12,677 bases of DNA from Baffinella frigidus (lineage: Eukaryota; Cryptophyceae; Cryptomonadales; Baffinellaceae), in NCBI GenBank assembly GCA_026770585.1, contig MU646713.1, forward strand, positions 233,954 to 246,630, given 5' to 3'. Position numbers and translations under genes: made by a program. The notes beneath the pieces were generated by a model that saw only the letters and a program-made list of their open reading frames with translations, searched no databases and was not told where the DNA came from. Positions 6,702 through 12,569 of this stretch are shown piece by piece (positions within the stretch are counted from its first letter, which is position 1; each line of letters begins with the position of its first letter).

Positions 6702-8095
6702 ATGGCCGCCGCGGAGGAGGGAGGCCTTAAGATGCCTGAGATGCCCAAGATCGAGGTGCGCGCCCGCCTGAATTGTGGCAGGTGTGCTCCCGTGAGCTGC
6801 TTCTGCGCGCGGCGTTTCAGCGGGCGGCCGGAGCGCGCAGCTGTGAAGCGACAACCTCCGAAATAGAGACCTGGATCTGGGCGCATGTCCATGGGGATGG
6901 TGGCCGAGGCGGTCAAGCGGCACTTGTTCTGCTGGTGCAAGGACATGCGCCCCACCTGGGCGTGGGATACTGGCTAGGGTCGGCGCCCAGGTCGCAGAAA
7001 TTCCTTGGCTGGGTCTTCGGTGGAGGCTGCAATGGATCCTCTGGAGTCGAGAGCACGGAGCGGGGAAGGTGGCGGGCGAAGACGCAGCACCTGGGTGGAG
7101 GCTGGCCAGATCACTCTTGGATTGAGACTACACCAGGCTCGGCTTTCAGTGAGGTTCTGTTCAGCAGTTCGTCCAGACTTAGAGAGGAAGTCTCACACAC
7201 CCTCCCTCACACACCAGATGCCCGAGCTTAACCTTCCGGACAAGCTGCCGGAGTCCTTCGAGGAGGGCTCGGCTATGGTGGTGAAGCTGCTCGGTCCGGT
7301 CGAGGAGCTCTCCCCCTTCAAGCTCGGCCAGATCCAGAAGCTCATCGAGGACACGTGAGATCCCCATCCCGCAGGATGACCCCTCGCGTTTGGCGCTCGT
7401 TTCCCTCTTTGACAGGTGCTGGCAGGGGCTGGGCTGGGTCTGACGAGCTTCCGTGGCATGTGCAGACACGAGGAGACCGGCAAGGCCGTGGCCCCCGGCT
7501 TCGCGATTGGCCAGGTTCTGTTCCTGCTCGCCTTCGTGGCCTACTTCGCGTGGGGCATCGTCGTGCTCTGCCTCGACTCGGCTGCCATGGACGCCCCCTG
7601 CGCCGTGAACTCGTGGGTGTGGCTCTACGCGCTTCTCGTGATCGTGATCCCGACCTCGCTTGGGACGGTTATGGGGTGCGTGAAGGGCGGCATCGCCGCC
7701 GCGGGTGTGGAGGACAAGGTTCCCTCGGTGATCCTTACGCTGCCGCCGCCCATCCTCATGGTCACCCTCGCGATCCTGGGCATCATCCTCTGGTCCGGCA
7801 TGACCGAGGAGTGCAGCACCTTCTACGAGACCACTCACGCCCAGCTCGTCGTGCTCTTCCACATCCAGGTATCGTGCCTCTCCACTCCCCCCTCCCCCCC
7901 ACCTCGTGAAGCAGCGCCGTGCCCTTTCACCAACGCGGCCCCAGCACAGCAGCTGACCGCGGTGAGCGCGCGCAGGTCATCCTCATGACCGTGGCGGGCG
8001 TCTTCGGCTTCCTCACCGCGTGGGCCCAGACCATGGTGCTCATCAAGCAGTACATGCCCATCGGCGACAGCGCCGAGGGCTCCAAGTCCGTCTAA
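6702..8095 (+). CDS. Four-exon gene, four-span membrane protein of unknown family (about 243 aa)
   Basis: Proposed exons are 6702-6755, 7218-7354, 7448-7868 and 7976-8095 (stop TAA). Introns 1 and 3 are GT..AG, phase 0, with good boundaries (GAG|GTGCGC..CACCAG|ATG; CCAG|GTATCG..CGCAG|GTC). Intron 2 starts at GTGAGA in phase 2. The most acceptor-like site, TTTGACAG at 7415, would give an early stop, whereas the AG at 7446-7447 keeps the frame and is used here. Exons 1 and 2 give a soluble acidic/Pro N-terminus of about 64 residues. Hydrophobic spans lie near residues 81-106, 119-142, 158-179 and 195-227, with a short hydrophilic tail. One Cys falls in each loop on the same side (near 115 and 186), which could form a disulfide. 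The topology resembles small tetraspan proteins, but I do not recognise the family and assign no function. GC-rich wobble bases (CTC, GTG, ATC) support real coding. An internally deleted, inverted copy lies at 9575-10055. Confidence 0.85.
6756..7217 (+). other. Intron 1 of the membrane-protein gene (462 nt, unusually long here)
   Basis: It is 4-5 times longer than introns 2 (93 nt as drawn) and 3 (107 nt). About 6773-7002 is duplicated in inverted orientation at about 9660-10055. A 152-aa frame opens through it (6773-7231) but runs out of frame into exon 2 and has no recognisable domain. It could be an intron carrying inserted DNA or contain an alternative exon. Confidence 0.6.
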
Positions 8096-8117
8096 GCGTC
8101 ACATCGTGACCGGCGTT

Positions 8118-8141
8118 GAGCGCCAGCATCCGCTGGCGCTC
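8118..8141 (+). other. 3' UTR hairpin
   Basis: GAGCGCCAGC (8118-8127) pairs perfectly with GCTGGCGCTC (8132-8141) around the tetraloop ATCC, starting 22 nt after the stop codon at 8093-8095. It lies in the likely 3' UTR. No T-tract follows and this is a eukaryotic gene, so I do not call a bacterial-type terminator. A role in 3' processing or mRNA stability is only a possibility. Confidence 0.5.
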
Positions 8142-8463
8142 GAGGCTGTTTGGGCGGGGCATATCCCAGGGGGGGGAGCGCGCGGGGCGTTTCCTAGGCA
8201 GAGGTCGCGGCAAAAGGTGCTGCTGCGGGCTAGAGGCGCGTGTCGGCGAGCGTGTCCAGAATATCAATTGCAACCTACCACAACAGTGTGTCTGCACCGC
8301 TGCTTTCAGTCGCAAAAAGCCGTGAAGAACAGAATGGCCTCCAGCGAATCTGATCTGTCTCTGCAGAGTCTGCGGGGATTCCTCGGAACACTTATTGAGG
8401 GGTTTCTCGAAATTGTGGACACACCACACCGCTTGACTGTGCACATGATGTAGGGTCCTACGG
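8142..8463. other. Downstream region, possible short ORF 8334-8453
   Basis: After the hairpin comes GC-rich then mixed sequence. ATG at 8334 opens a 39-codon frame (MASSESDLSLQSLRGFLGT.., stop at 8451-8453) with an alternating hydrophobic pattern. It lies in a longer frame from 8106. No homology is recognised and its last codons abut a MITE-A-like scrap (TAGGGTCCTACGG), so I do not call a gene. No canonical AATAAA is visible. Confidence 0.25.
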
Positions 8464-8703
8464 TACAGGGGTACCTCGATCATAAGAAACAGCCATCCCC
8501 TACAGGGGTACCTCGCTCATAAGAAACGCCCCCCCCCCTAGGACCACATTAGGGCCCTAGGCATGGGCCTACTGTAGGGTCCTTAGGGGGGGTGGTTTCT
8601 TATGAGCGAGGTACCCCTGTAGGGCCCTACAATAGGCCTATGCCTATGGCCCTACGGTGGTCCTAGGGGGGGTGCGGTTTCTTATGATCGAGGTACCCCT
8701 GTA
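8464..8703. mobile_element. MITE-A outer copy, split by a nested MITE-A
   Basis: The left part 8464-8500 and right part 8622-8703 belong to one element. Both outer ends carry the variant CCTCGATCAT/ATGATCGAGG, whereas all other full-length copies have GCTCAT at this point in the left arm. The outer ends are TA-CAGGGGTACC and GGTACCCCTG-TA. Removing the inner element with one TA leaves 121 bp, the family length. Confidence 0.9.
8501..8621 (+). mobile_element. MITE-A inner copy, nested, 121 bp
   Basis: A complete TA-CAGGGGTACCTCGCTCATAA .. TTATGAGCGAGGTACCCCTG-TA element interrupts the outer copy after CCATCCCC, with TA on both sides. This is the expected TA target duplication. Its interior order (ACCACATTAGGG then TACTGTAGGGTCC) is opposite to the outer copy's interior, so the two lie in opposite orientation. 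Confidence 0.92.
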
Positions 8704-8804
8704 GGGCCAGTCCCTAGGAGCGTGGGACCACCCTAGGGGCGGTGCGTGTCCTGAATTTCGAGCAAGCCCTGTACGTGCAGGGCTTCATTCTTGCACGGCT
8801 CTGT
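8704..8804. repeat. MITE-A scrap and 8-bp hairpin 8764-8785
   Basis: GGGACCACCCTAGGGGCGGTGC at about 8726-8747 resembles the MITE-A arm. AAGCCCTG (8764-8771) pairs perfectly with CAGGGCTT (8778-8785). No gene is seen. Confidence 0.45.
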
Positions 8805-8974
8805 GAGACCGCACTTATCTCAGGAAAGGGATTTTTAAATTCGTTTTCTTAAGTCAACCCCCCTTCAAATTTGTCAACTTATGCGCAGAGAAAAGTATAA
8901 GTTGACGAATTTGTACAGGAATTGACTTAAGAAAACGAACTCAAAAATCCCTTCTCTGAGATAAGCACCGTCTC
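8805..8974. mobile_element. 170-bp foldback element
   Basis: Two arms of about 79 bp, starting GAGACCGCACTTATCTCAG at 8805 and ending CTGAGATAAGCACCGTCTC at 8974, are reverse-complementary with scattered mismatches around a short loop (about 8884-8895). The block TTCGTTTTCTTAAGTCAA is perfectly paired. No coding capacity. No target duplication is obvious at the ends. Confidence 0.85.
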
Positions 8975-9010
8975 TCCCATGTGGTGAAGCGAGATATTCG
9001 GGTTTCCTAG

Positions 9011-9146
9011 TACAGCCCTTACTCGGAAGACAAGGTCACACCAAAGGCATGCGGTGTGGTGGGCGGACGTTAAATAATTAAAGACCACATCTCAGTTTAC
9101 GGTGTGTGACCTTATTGTGTGACCTTGTCTTCGAGTAAGGGCCGTA
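9011..9146. mobile_element. MITE-B copy 1, TA-flanked, 136 bp
   Basis: TA-CAGCCCTTACTCGGAAGAC (9011 on) is inverted at the right end as GTCTTCGAGTAAGGGCCG-TA (to 9146), and pairing continues through AAGGTCACAC/GTGTGACCTT. The TA flanks and CAG start parallel MITE-A, but the rest of the TIR differs, so this is a separate family. The interior has AGGCATGCGGTGTGGTGGGC and GGACGTTAAATAATTAAAG. Non-coding. Confidence 0.85.
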
Positions 9147-9211
9147 CCTCCCTCACAACAAACCCTCCCTACCCTGCACTTCCCCCTACATGTAGGACCC
9201 TACACGCACAG

Positions 9212-9425
9212 TACAGCCCTTACTCGGAAGACAAGGTCACACCAAAGGCATGCGGTGTGGTGGGTCCTAGGAGGAGGCGCTTTCTTAGGAGCCAGGTGCC
9301 TCTGTACCTTGCTCGCTCATAAGAAAGCGCCCTCCCTAGGACCCTACAGTAGGACCCTACAGTAGGCCTATGGTGGTCCTGGGGCTCATAAGAAAGCACC
9401 CCCCCCTACATGTAGGACCCTGCAG
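9212..9425. mobile_element. Chimeric block: MITE-B half joined to MITE-A fragments
   Basis: 9212-9263 is the left half of MITE-B, through GGTGTGGTGGG. It joins directly to a MITE-A right half (9264-9306, CCTAGGAGGAGGCGCTTTC to CTCTGTA). A MITE-A left half follows from about 9309 (GCTCGCTCATAAGAAAGCGCC) with the interior CCCTACAGTAGG duplicated. A further fragment (CTCATAAGAAAGCACC at about 9384) ends in CTACATGTAGGACCCTGCAG. The block reads as repeated insertion and recombination between elements. Confidence 0.7.
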
Positions 9426-9539
9426 TACAGCCCTTACTCGAAGACAAGGTCACACCAAAGGCATGCGGTGTGGTGGGCGGACGTTAAATTTAACGTCCAC
9501 AGAAAAGGGGTGTGGTGTGGACGTGGAATGTGACCTTAA
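9426..9539. mobile_element. MITE-B copy 2, right end altered
   Basis: It starts TA-CAGCCCTTACTCGAAGAC like copy 1 and shares the interior through GGCGGACGTTAAAT. It then has a perfect 20-bp palindrome, GGACGTTAAATTTAACGTCC (9479-9498), and a degenerate right arm ending GAATGTGACCTTAAA. The terminal GTCTTCGAGTAAGGG is missing, so this copy is truncated on the right or is a variant. Confidence 0.7.
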
Positions 9540-9751
9540 ATTCAGCAATGTTCGCGAAAAACGGGTGTGTGCGGATGCTGCACTCCTCAGTCATGCCGGA
9601 CCAGAGGATGATGCCCAGGATCGCGAGAGTGACCATGAGGATGGGCGGCGGCAGCGTCAGAAATTTCTGCGACCTGGGCGCCGACCCTAGCCAGGATCCC
9701 ACGCCCAGGTGGGTCGCATGTCCTTGCACCAGCAGAACAAGAGCCGCTTGA

Positions 9752-9808
9752 TGTGAGGACGGGGTCCTGGACGGGCCCTAAGAGCTCGTCCAGGACCCCG
9801 TCCTCACA
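9752..9808. mobile_element. 57-bp perfect foldback with 5-bp target duplication
   Basis: A 22-bp perfect stem (TGTGAGGACGGGG.. at 9752-9773 with ..CCCCGTCCTCACA at 9787-9808) encloses a 13-nt loop. It is bracketed by CTTGA at 9747-9751 and 9809-9813. The matching site in intron 1 of the parent gene (around 6907-6918, opposite strand) has a single CTTGA and no insert. The element starts TG and ends CA. It is far too short to encode anything. Confidence 0.85.
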
Positions 9809-9887
9809 CTTGACCGCCTCGGCCACGATCCCTATGGACATGCGCCCAGATCCAGGTCTCTATTTCGGAGGTAGTCGCTTCACAGCT

Positions 9888-9984
9888 CCTATGACCCCGC
9901 TTTCATTGACCGTTCACATCACTCAACTAGAGGCTCGCGACCTGGCCCATGGCCGAGGCTCGCTACCTGACAGACCGAGGCTCG
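9888..9984. mobile_element. 97-bp segment bracketed by CAGCT, absent from the parent intron
   Basis: CAGCT occurs at 9883-9887 and 9985-9989, and the parent intron has one CAGCT and no intervening DNA. The segment has no terminal inverted repeats. It contains three GAGGCTCG words, two of them in CCGAGGCTCGC, recalling GGCCCGAGGCTCAC of the minisatellite at 10832-11095. It is either an insertion here or a deletion from the parent intron by CAGCT recombination. Confidence 0.6.
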
Positions 9985-10055
9985 CAGCTGCGCGCTCCGG
10001 CCGCCCGCTGAATCGCCGCGCGCAGAAGCAGCTCACGGGAGCACCCCTGCCACAC

Positions 10056-10153
10056 TTTCATCTCGAAAGATAACTGAATCAGTTCCCTAATTAGCGTTTT
10101 CGTTTAATTAGGAGGCCTAATTAAATTTACTATGCCCTAACAAATTTTGGGCT
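10056..10153. other. Short AT-rich spacer with hairpins
   Basis: AACTGAATCAGTT (about 10072-10084) is a perfect palindrome around one central base and also occurs near 1965. CCTAATTA..TAATTAGG forms a hairpin at about 10085-10112. No gene is seen. Confidence 0.4.
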
Positions 10154-10267
10154 ATGCCTGGGGCCATACAGGGGTACCTCTGTAAGCAGTGCGGCGACCA
10201 TCTGCACCTCGAGTGCTTCGAGGAGTACCACACGAAGGCCAAACCTCGCTCTCAATTCGGGAAATAG
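10154..10267 (+). pseudogene. Relic of piggyBac-type transposase C-terminal Cys/His domain
   Basis: An open frame ending at TAG 10265-10267 contains YLCKQCGDHLHLECFEEYHT (10175-10234). Its pattern Y-x-C-x2-C-x-x-x-L-x-x-x-C-F-x2-Y-H-T matches the extreme C-terminal cysteine-rich zinc domain of piggyBac family transposases, where the usual LC pair appears here as LH. The frame is only about 37 codons from the nearest ATG, and no DDD catalytic domain precedes it. The first residues overlap a MITE-A TIR scrap (TACAGGGGTACCTC, 10167-10180), suggesting the rest was replaced by that insertion. It could also be a host zinc-knuckle exon. Assignment by motif only. Confidence 0.5.
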
Positions 10268-10450
10268 GCGAAATGGCCATTTTGGGGGTGTTTTGTATGT
10301 AAAAAGTGTACTTCTCGGACTCGGACCGAGCTCAAATTTTCTACGCTTCCGCTCTAGGGTGCCTCTGAGACCCCCGAACACTCACATCAACTGTACAGCC
10401 GCCCCAGCATGCGGTAGGGGGAGTCAAGCACAGGATTTTGACGTTTTTTT

Positions 10451-10476
10451 CTAGCACCGCAAATTTGCGGTGCTAG
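10451..10476. repeat. 26-bp perfect palindrome
   Basis: CTAGCACCGCAAA and its exact reverse complement abut with no loop, directly after a T7 tract. It may be an extreme deletion product of a foldback element, like 10761-10791. The palindromic sequence resembles neither MITE-A nor MITE-B. Confidence 0.85.
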
Positions 10477-10493
10477 CCCTGGGCACTTAAGGG

Positions 10494-10640
10494 ATAAGAA
10501 AGCGCCACCCCCCTAGGACCACCATAGGGCCCTAGGCCTAGCCCTACTGTAGGGTCCTAGGGAGAGGCGGTTTCTTATGAGCGAGGTACACTGTACCCCT
10601 GTATGGTAATCCTAGGGGGGCGCGCGGTTTCTTATGATTA
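10494..10640. mobile_element. MITE-A copy truncated at left, plus adjoining right-half scrap
   Basis: 10494-10603 lacks the first CAGGGGTACCTCGCTC but continues ATAAGAAAGCGCC through the conserved interior to TTCTTATGAGCGAGGTAC. A short ACTGTAC duplication precedes CCCTGTA in the right TIR. A second fragment at 10606-10640 (AATCCTAGGGGGGCGCG then GGTTTCTTATGATTA) is a right half only. Confidence 0.8.
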
Positions 10641-10760
10641 CTGATTACTGAATTTATTAAAGAGGTTTCGCCGTTATTGCCTAACCCGTGCCTTAACCAG
10701 ACTATGATCGGTCCATGTTATACCCCGCTCAGTCTGTCTCCGAGGGACGCTCCCCGAAGA

Positions 10761-10791
10761 CAGGGGTACCTCGTTCAACGAGGTACCCCTG
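10761..10791. mobile_element. Minimal MITE-A: both TIR ends with no interior, 31 bp
   Basis: CAGGGGTACCTCGTT, one central base, then AACGAGGTACCCCTG make a perfect 15-bp inverted repeat. It is followed by TA, but preceded by GA rather than TA. The ends are those of MITE-A and about 90 bp of interior is missing, as in an internal deletion or hairpin-tip collapse. Confidence 0.85.
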
Positions 10792-10831
10792 TATTGTGAA
10801 CAAACATCTTCTTTCACTCGTGCGAGGTTGC

Positions 10832-11095
10832 ATTACTAATAGGGCTCACCCCGCATACAGTCGATCTAACGGCCCGAGGCCCACCCCCGATACAGTCGAT
10901 CTACAGGGGTACCTCGCTCATAAGAAACAGCGCCCCCCTAGGACCCTACAGTAGGGCTATGCCTAGGGTCCTATGGTGGTCCTAGGGGGGTGGGCGTTTC
11001 TTATAAGCGAGGTACCTCTGTAACGGCCCGAGGCTCACCCTGCATACAGTCGATCTAATGGCCCGAGGCTCACCCCGCATACAGTCGATCTAATG
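10832..11095 (+). repeat. 35-bp minisatellite interrupted by MITE-A
   Basis: Units of 35 bp (TAAYGGCCCGAGGCYCACC.. to ..ATACAGTCGATC) start at about 10832 (diverged), 10867, 11021 and 11056, with a partial fifth at 11091. The junction GATC-TAAYGG is intact between later units and split by the MITE-A at 10902-11022 in the middle. No coding function is apparent. Confidence 0.88.
10902..11022 (-). mobile_element. MITE-A copy inserted in the minisatellite, 121 bp
   Basis: It runs TA-CAGGGGTACCTCGCTCATAA .. CTTATAAGCGAGGTACCTCTG-TA. Neighbouring uninterrupted repeat junctions read GATC-TA-AYGGCC. Here the TA occurs once on each side, giving direct evidence of a TA target duplication. The interior (CCCTACAGTAGG first) is in the opposite orientation to copy 1. 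Confidence 0.93.
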
Positions 11096-11140
11096 GCCCG
11101 AGGCGGGCTCGTCCTGGACCCGGTCCGCGCCATTGATGAC
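11091..11140 (+). repeat. 50-bp repeat, second unit type
   Basis: It begins TAATGGCCCGAGGCGGG and continues CTCGTCCTGGACCCGGTCC. A direct copy starts at 11260 and a diverged inverted copy lies at 11467-11506. It shares its first 13 bases with the 35-bp minisatellite, so the two repeat types are fused at this point. Confidence 0.75.
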
Positions 11141-11261
11141 TACAGGAGTACCTCGCTCATAAGAAACTGCCCCCCCCATAGGACCACCATAGGGCCCTAG
11201 GCCTCAGCCTACTGTAGGGCCCTAGGGGGAGGCGGTTTCTTATGGGCGAGGCACCCCTGTA
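11141..11261 (+). mobile_element. MITE-A copy, 121 bp, at a repeat junction
   Basis: TA-CAGGAGTACCTCGCTCATAA .. TTATGGGCGAGGCACCCCTG-TA. It sits at a TA followed by ATGGCCCGAGG, the same target word used by the copy at 10902, and between two copies of the 50-bp repeat. The two TIRs carry independent substitutions, so this copy is not brand new. Confidence 0.92.
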
Positions 11262-11513
11262 ATGGCCCGAGGCGGGGTCGTCCTGTACCCGGTCCCCACC
11301 CTTCGTAGGAGGTGGAGTTAGAATCCATCCGGAAAATGCTCGTATGAGCGGCCGACACGGGGTACAGTAAGTGGCACAATGCGTAGCATGTGCGGCGCTG
11401 ACGCTGGTTGTTTCGCAATAAATTAATCTCTCTCCCCACCCTTGATGACTAGCCTGGGACAGGTGTGCGGACCGAGTCTAGGACGAGCCCGCCTCAGGGG
11501 CCATTAGCCCGAC
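11262..11513. other. Spacer with direct and inverted copies of the 50-bp repeat
   Basis: 11260-11299 is a direct copy of the 11091 unit, and 11467-11506 (GCGGACCGAGTCTAGGACG to GGGGCCATTA) is an inverted diverged copy. TTGATGACTA near 11443-11452 resembles ATTGATGAC-TA, the left flank of the MITE-A at 11141. Sequence between about 11300 and 11440 is unassigned. A minus-strand frame there is not convincing. Confidence 0.5.
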
Positions 11514-11635
11514 TACAGGGGTACCTCGCTCATAAGAAACCGCACCCCCCTAGGACCCTACAGTAGGCCTATGCCTAGGGCCCTACGGTGGTCCTAGGGG
11601 GGGGGGACGTTTCTTATGAGCGAGGTAGCCCTGTA
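11514..11635 (-). mobile_element. MITE-A copy, 122 bp
   Basis: TA-CAGGGGTACCTCGCTCATAA .. CTTATGAGCGAGGTAGCCCTG-TA, with the interior CCCTACAGTAGG...CCCTACGGTGGTCC. It is one base longer than the 121-bp copies, most likely in the homopolymeric C/G arms, which vary between copies. Confidence 0.92.
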
Positions 11636-11870
11636 GGACAGGCTCCTACGTATGCCCTACGGTAGGAGCGTATTGGCTACATGAACTGGCCACTTGAGGG
11701 ACAATACTTATGGTGGACGTGACGTATGCGTCACTTAAGTCACTTATGCGTCACTTAAGTCACTCCGGCTATCCTACACGTGACTGTGTCCCCAGCCCCC
11801 CCCCCCCCTGAAGCTCTAGTTGTAGAGTTTGAAAGGCCCCAGCGCAACAACCTGCCCAACAGGCCGTGGG
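11636..11870. other. Boundary region with small repeats
   Basis: GCTCCTAC..GTAGGAGC forms an 8-bp hairpin near 11647-11674 and may be a decayed MITE-A centre. A 20-bp unit, TATGCGTCACTTAAGTCACT, occurs twice in tandem at 11725-11744 and 11745-11764, overlapping a GTGACG/CGTCAC hairpin at 11719-11734. A long C-run lies near 11796-11809. No gene is seen. Confidence 0.55.
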
Positions 11871-12110
11871 GTTTAGGGTTTAGGGTTTAGGGTTTAGGGT
11901 TTGGGGTTTGGAGTTGAGGGTTTAGGGTTTGGGGTTTAGGGTTTAGGGTTTGGGGTTTGGGGTTTAGGGTTTAGGGTTTCAGGTTTCGGGTTTGGGGTTT
12001 GGGGTGTAGGGTTTGGGGTTTGGGGTGTAGGGTTTGGAGTTTGGGGTTTAGGGTGCAGGGTGTAGGGTTTAGGATTTAGGGTTTGAGGTTCGGGGTTTGG
12101 GGTTTAGGGT

Positions 12111-12149
<39 letters not shown>

Positions 12150-12530
12150 GGTTTAGGGTTTGGGTTTTGGGGGTTGGGGGTTGGGTTTTAGGGTTTAGGG
12201 TTTAGGGTTTAGGGTTAAGGGTTTAGAGTTTAGAGTTTAGGAGTTAGGGTTGAGGTTTGAGGATTGAGGTTTGAGGGTTGAGGGTTTGGGGGGTGGAGTT
12301 TGGGGTTTAGGGTTTAGGGTTTAGGTTTTAGGGTTTCGGGTTTCGGGTTTAGGGTTTAGGGTGCAGGGTTCAGGATTCAGGATTCAGGGTTTAAGGTTTA
12401 GGGTTTAGGGTTTAGGGTTCAGGGTTTGGGGTTTGGGGTTTAGGGTTTAGGGTTTAGGTGTCAGGGTTTAGGGTTTAGGTTTTGCGGTTCAGGGTTTAGG
12501 GTTTAGGATGTACGGTTTATGGTTTATGGT

Positions 12531-12569
<39 letters not shown>

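Larger units (their letters stand above)
9575..10055 (-). pseudogene. Inverted, internally deleted copy of the 6702-8095 gene
   Basis: Read on the minus strand, 10055 to about 9658 matches intron 1 of the membrane-protein gene (about 6773-7002). After GCAGAAATT and a few filler bases it jumps to mid exon 3 (about 7737-7818), covering 9657-9575. Exon 1, exon 2 and the rest of the gene are absent. The exon-3 piece still translates to LTLPPPILMVTLAILGIILW, the third membrane span, then runs into unrelated sequence. Two segments absent from the functional intron interrupt the copy (9752-9808 and 9888-9984). Because intron sequence is present, it arose by DNA duplication, not retrotransposition. 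Confidence 0.85.

Noticed and set aside
7179-7862. 227-aa minus-strand frame rich in His/Asp/Glu/Gly
   Set aside because: It is exactly antisense to exons 2 and 3 of the four-exon gene. Its odd composition follows from GC-rich wobble positions on the coding strand.
8118-8141. Rho-independent terminator
   Set aside because: The hairpin follows the stop codon, but there is no T-tract and the gene has spliceosomal introns.
9490-9841. Two minus-strand frames (79 and 84 aa) resembling the membrane protein
   Set aside because: They are pieces of the deleted duplicate (exon-3 span plus intron sequence and a foldback insertion), not functional genes.
10832-11095. CRISPR-like array of 35-bp units
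   Set aside because: The units are contiguous tandem repeats without spacers, and the only interruption is a transposable element.
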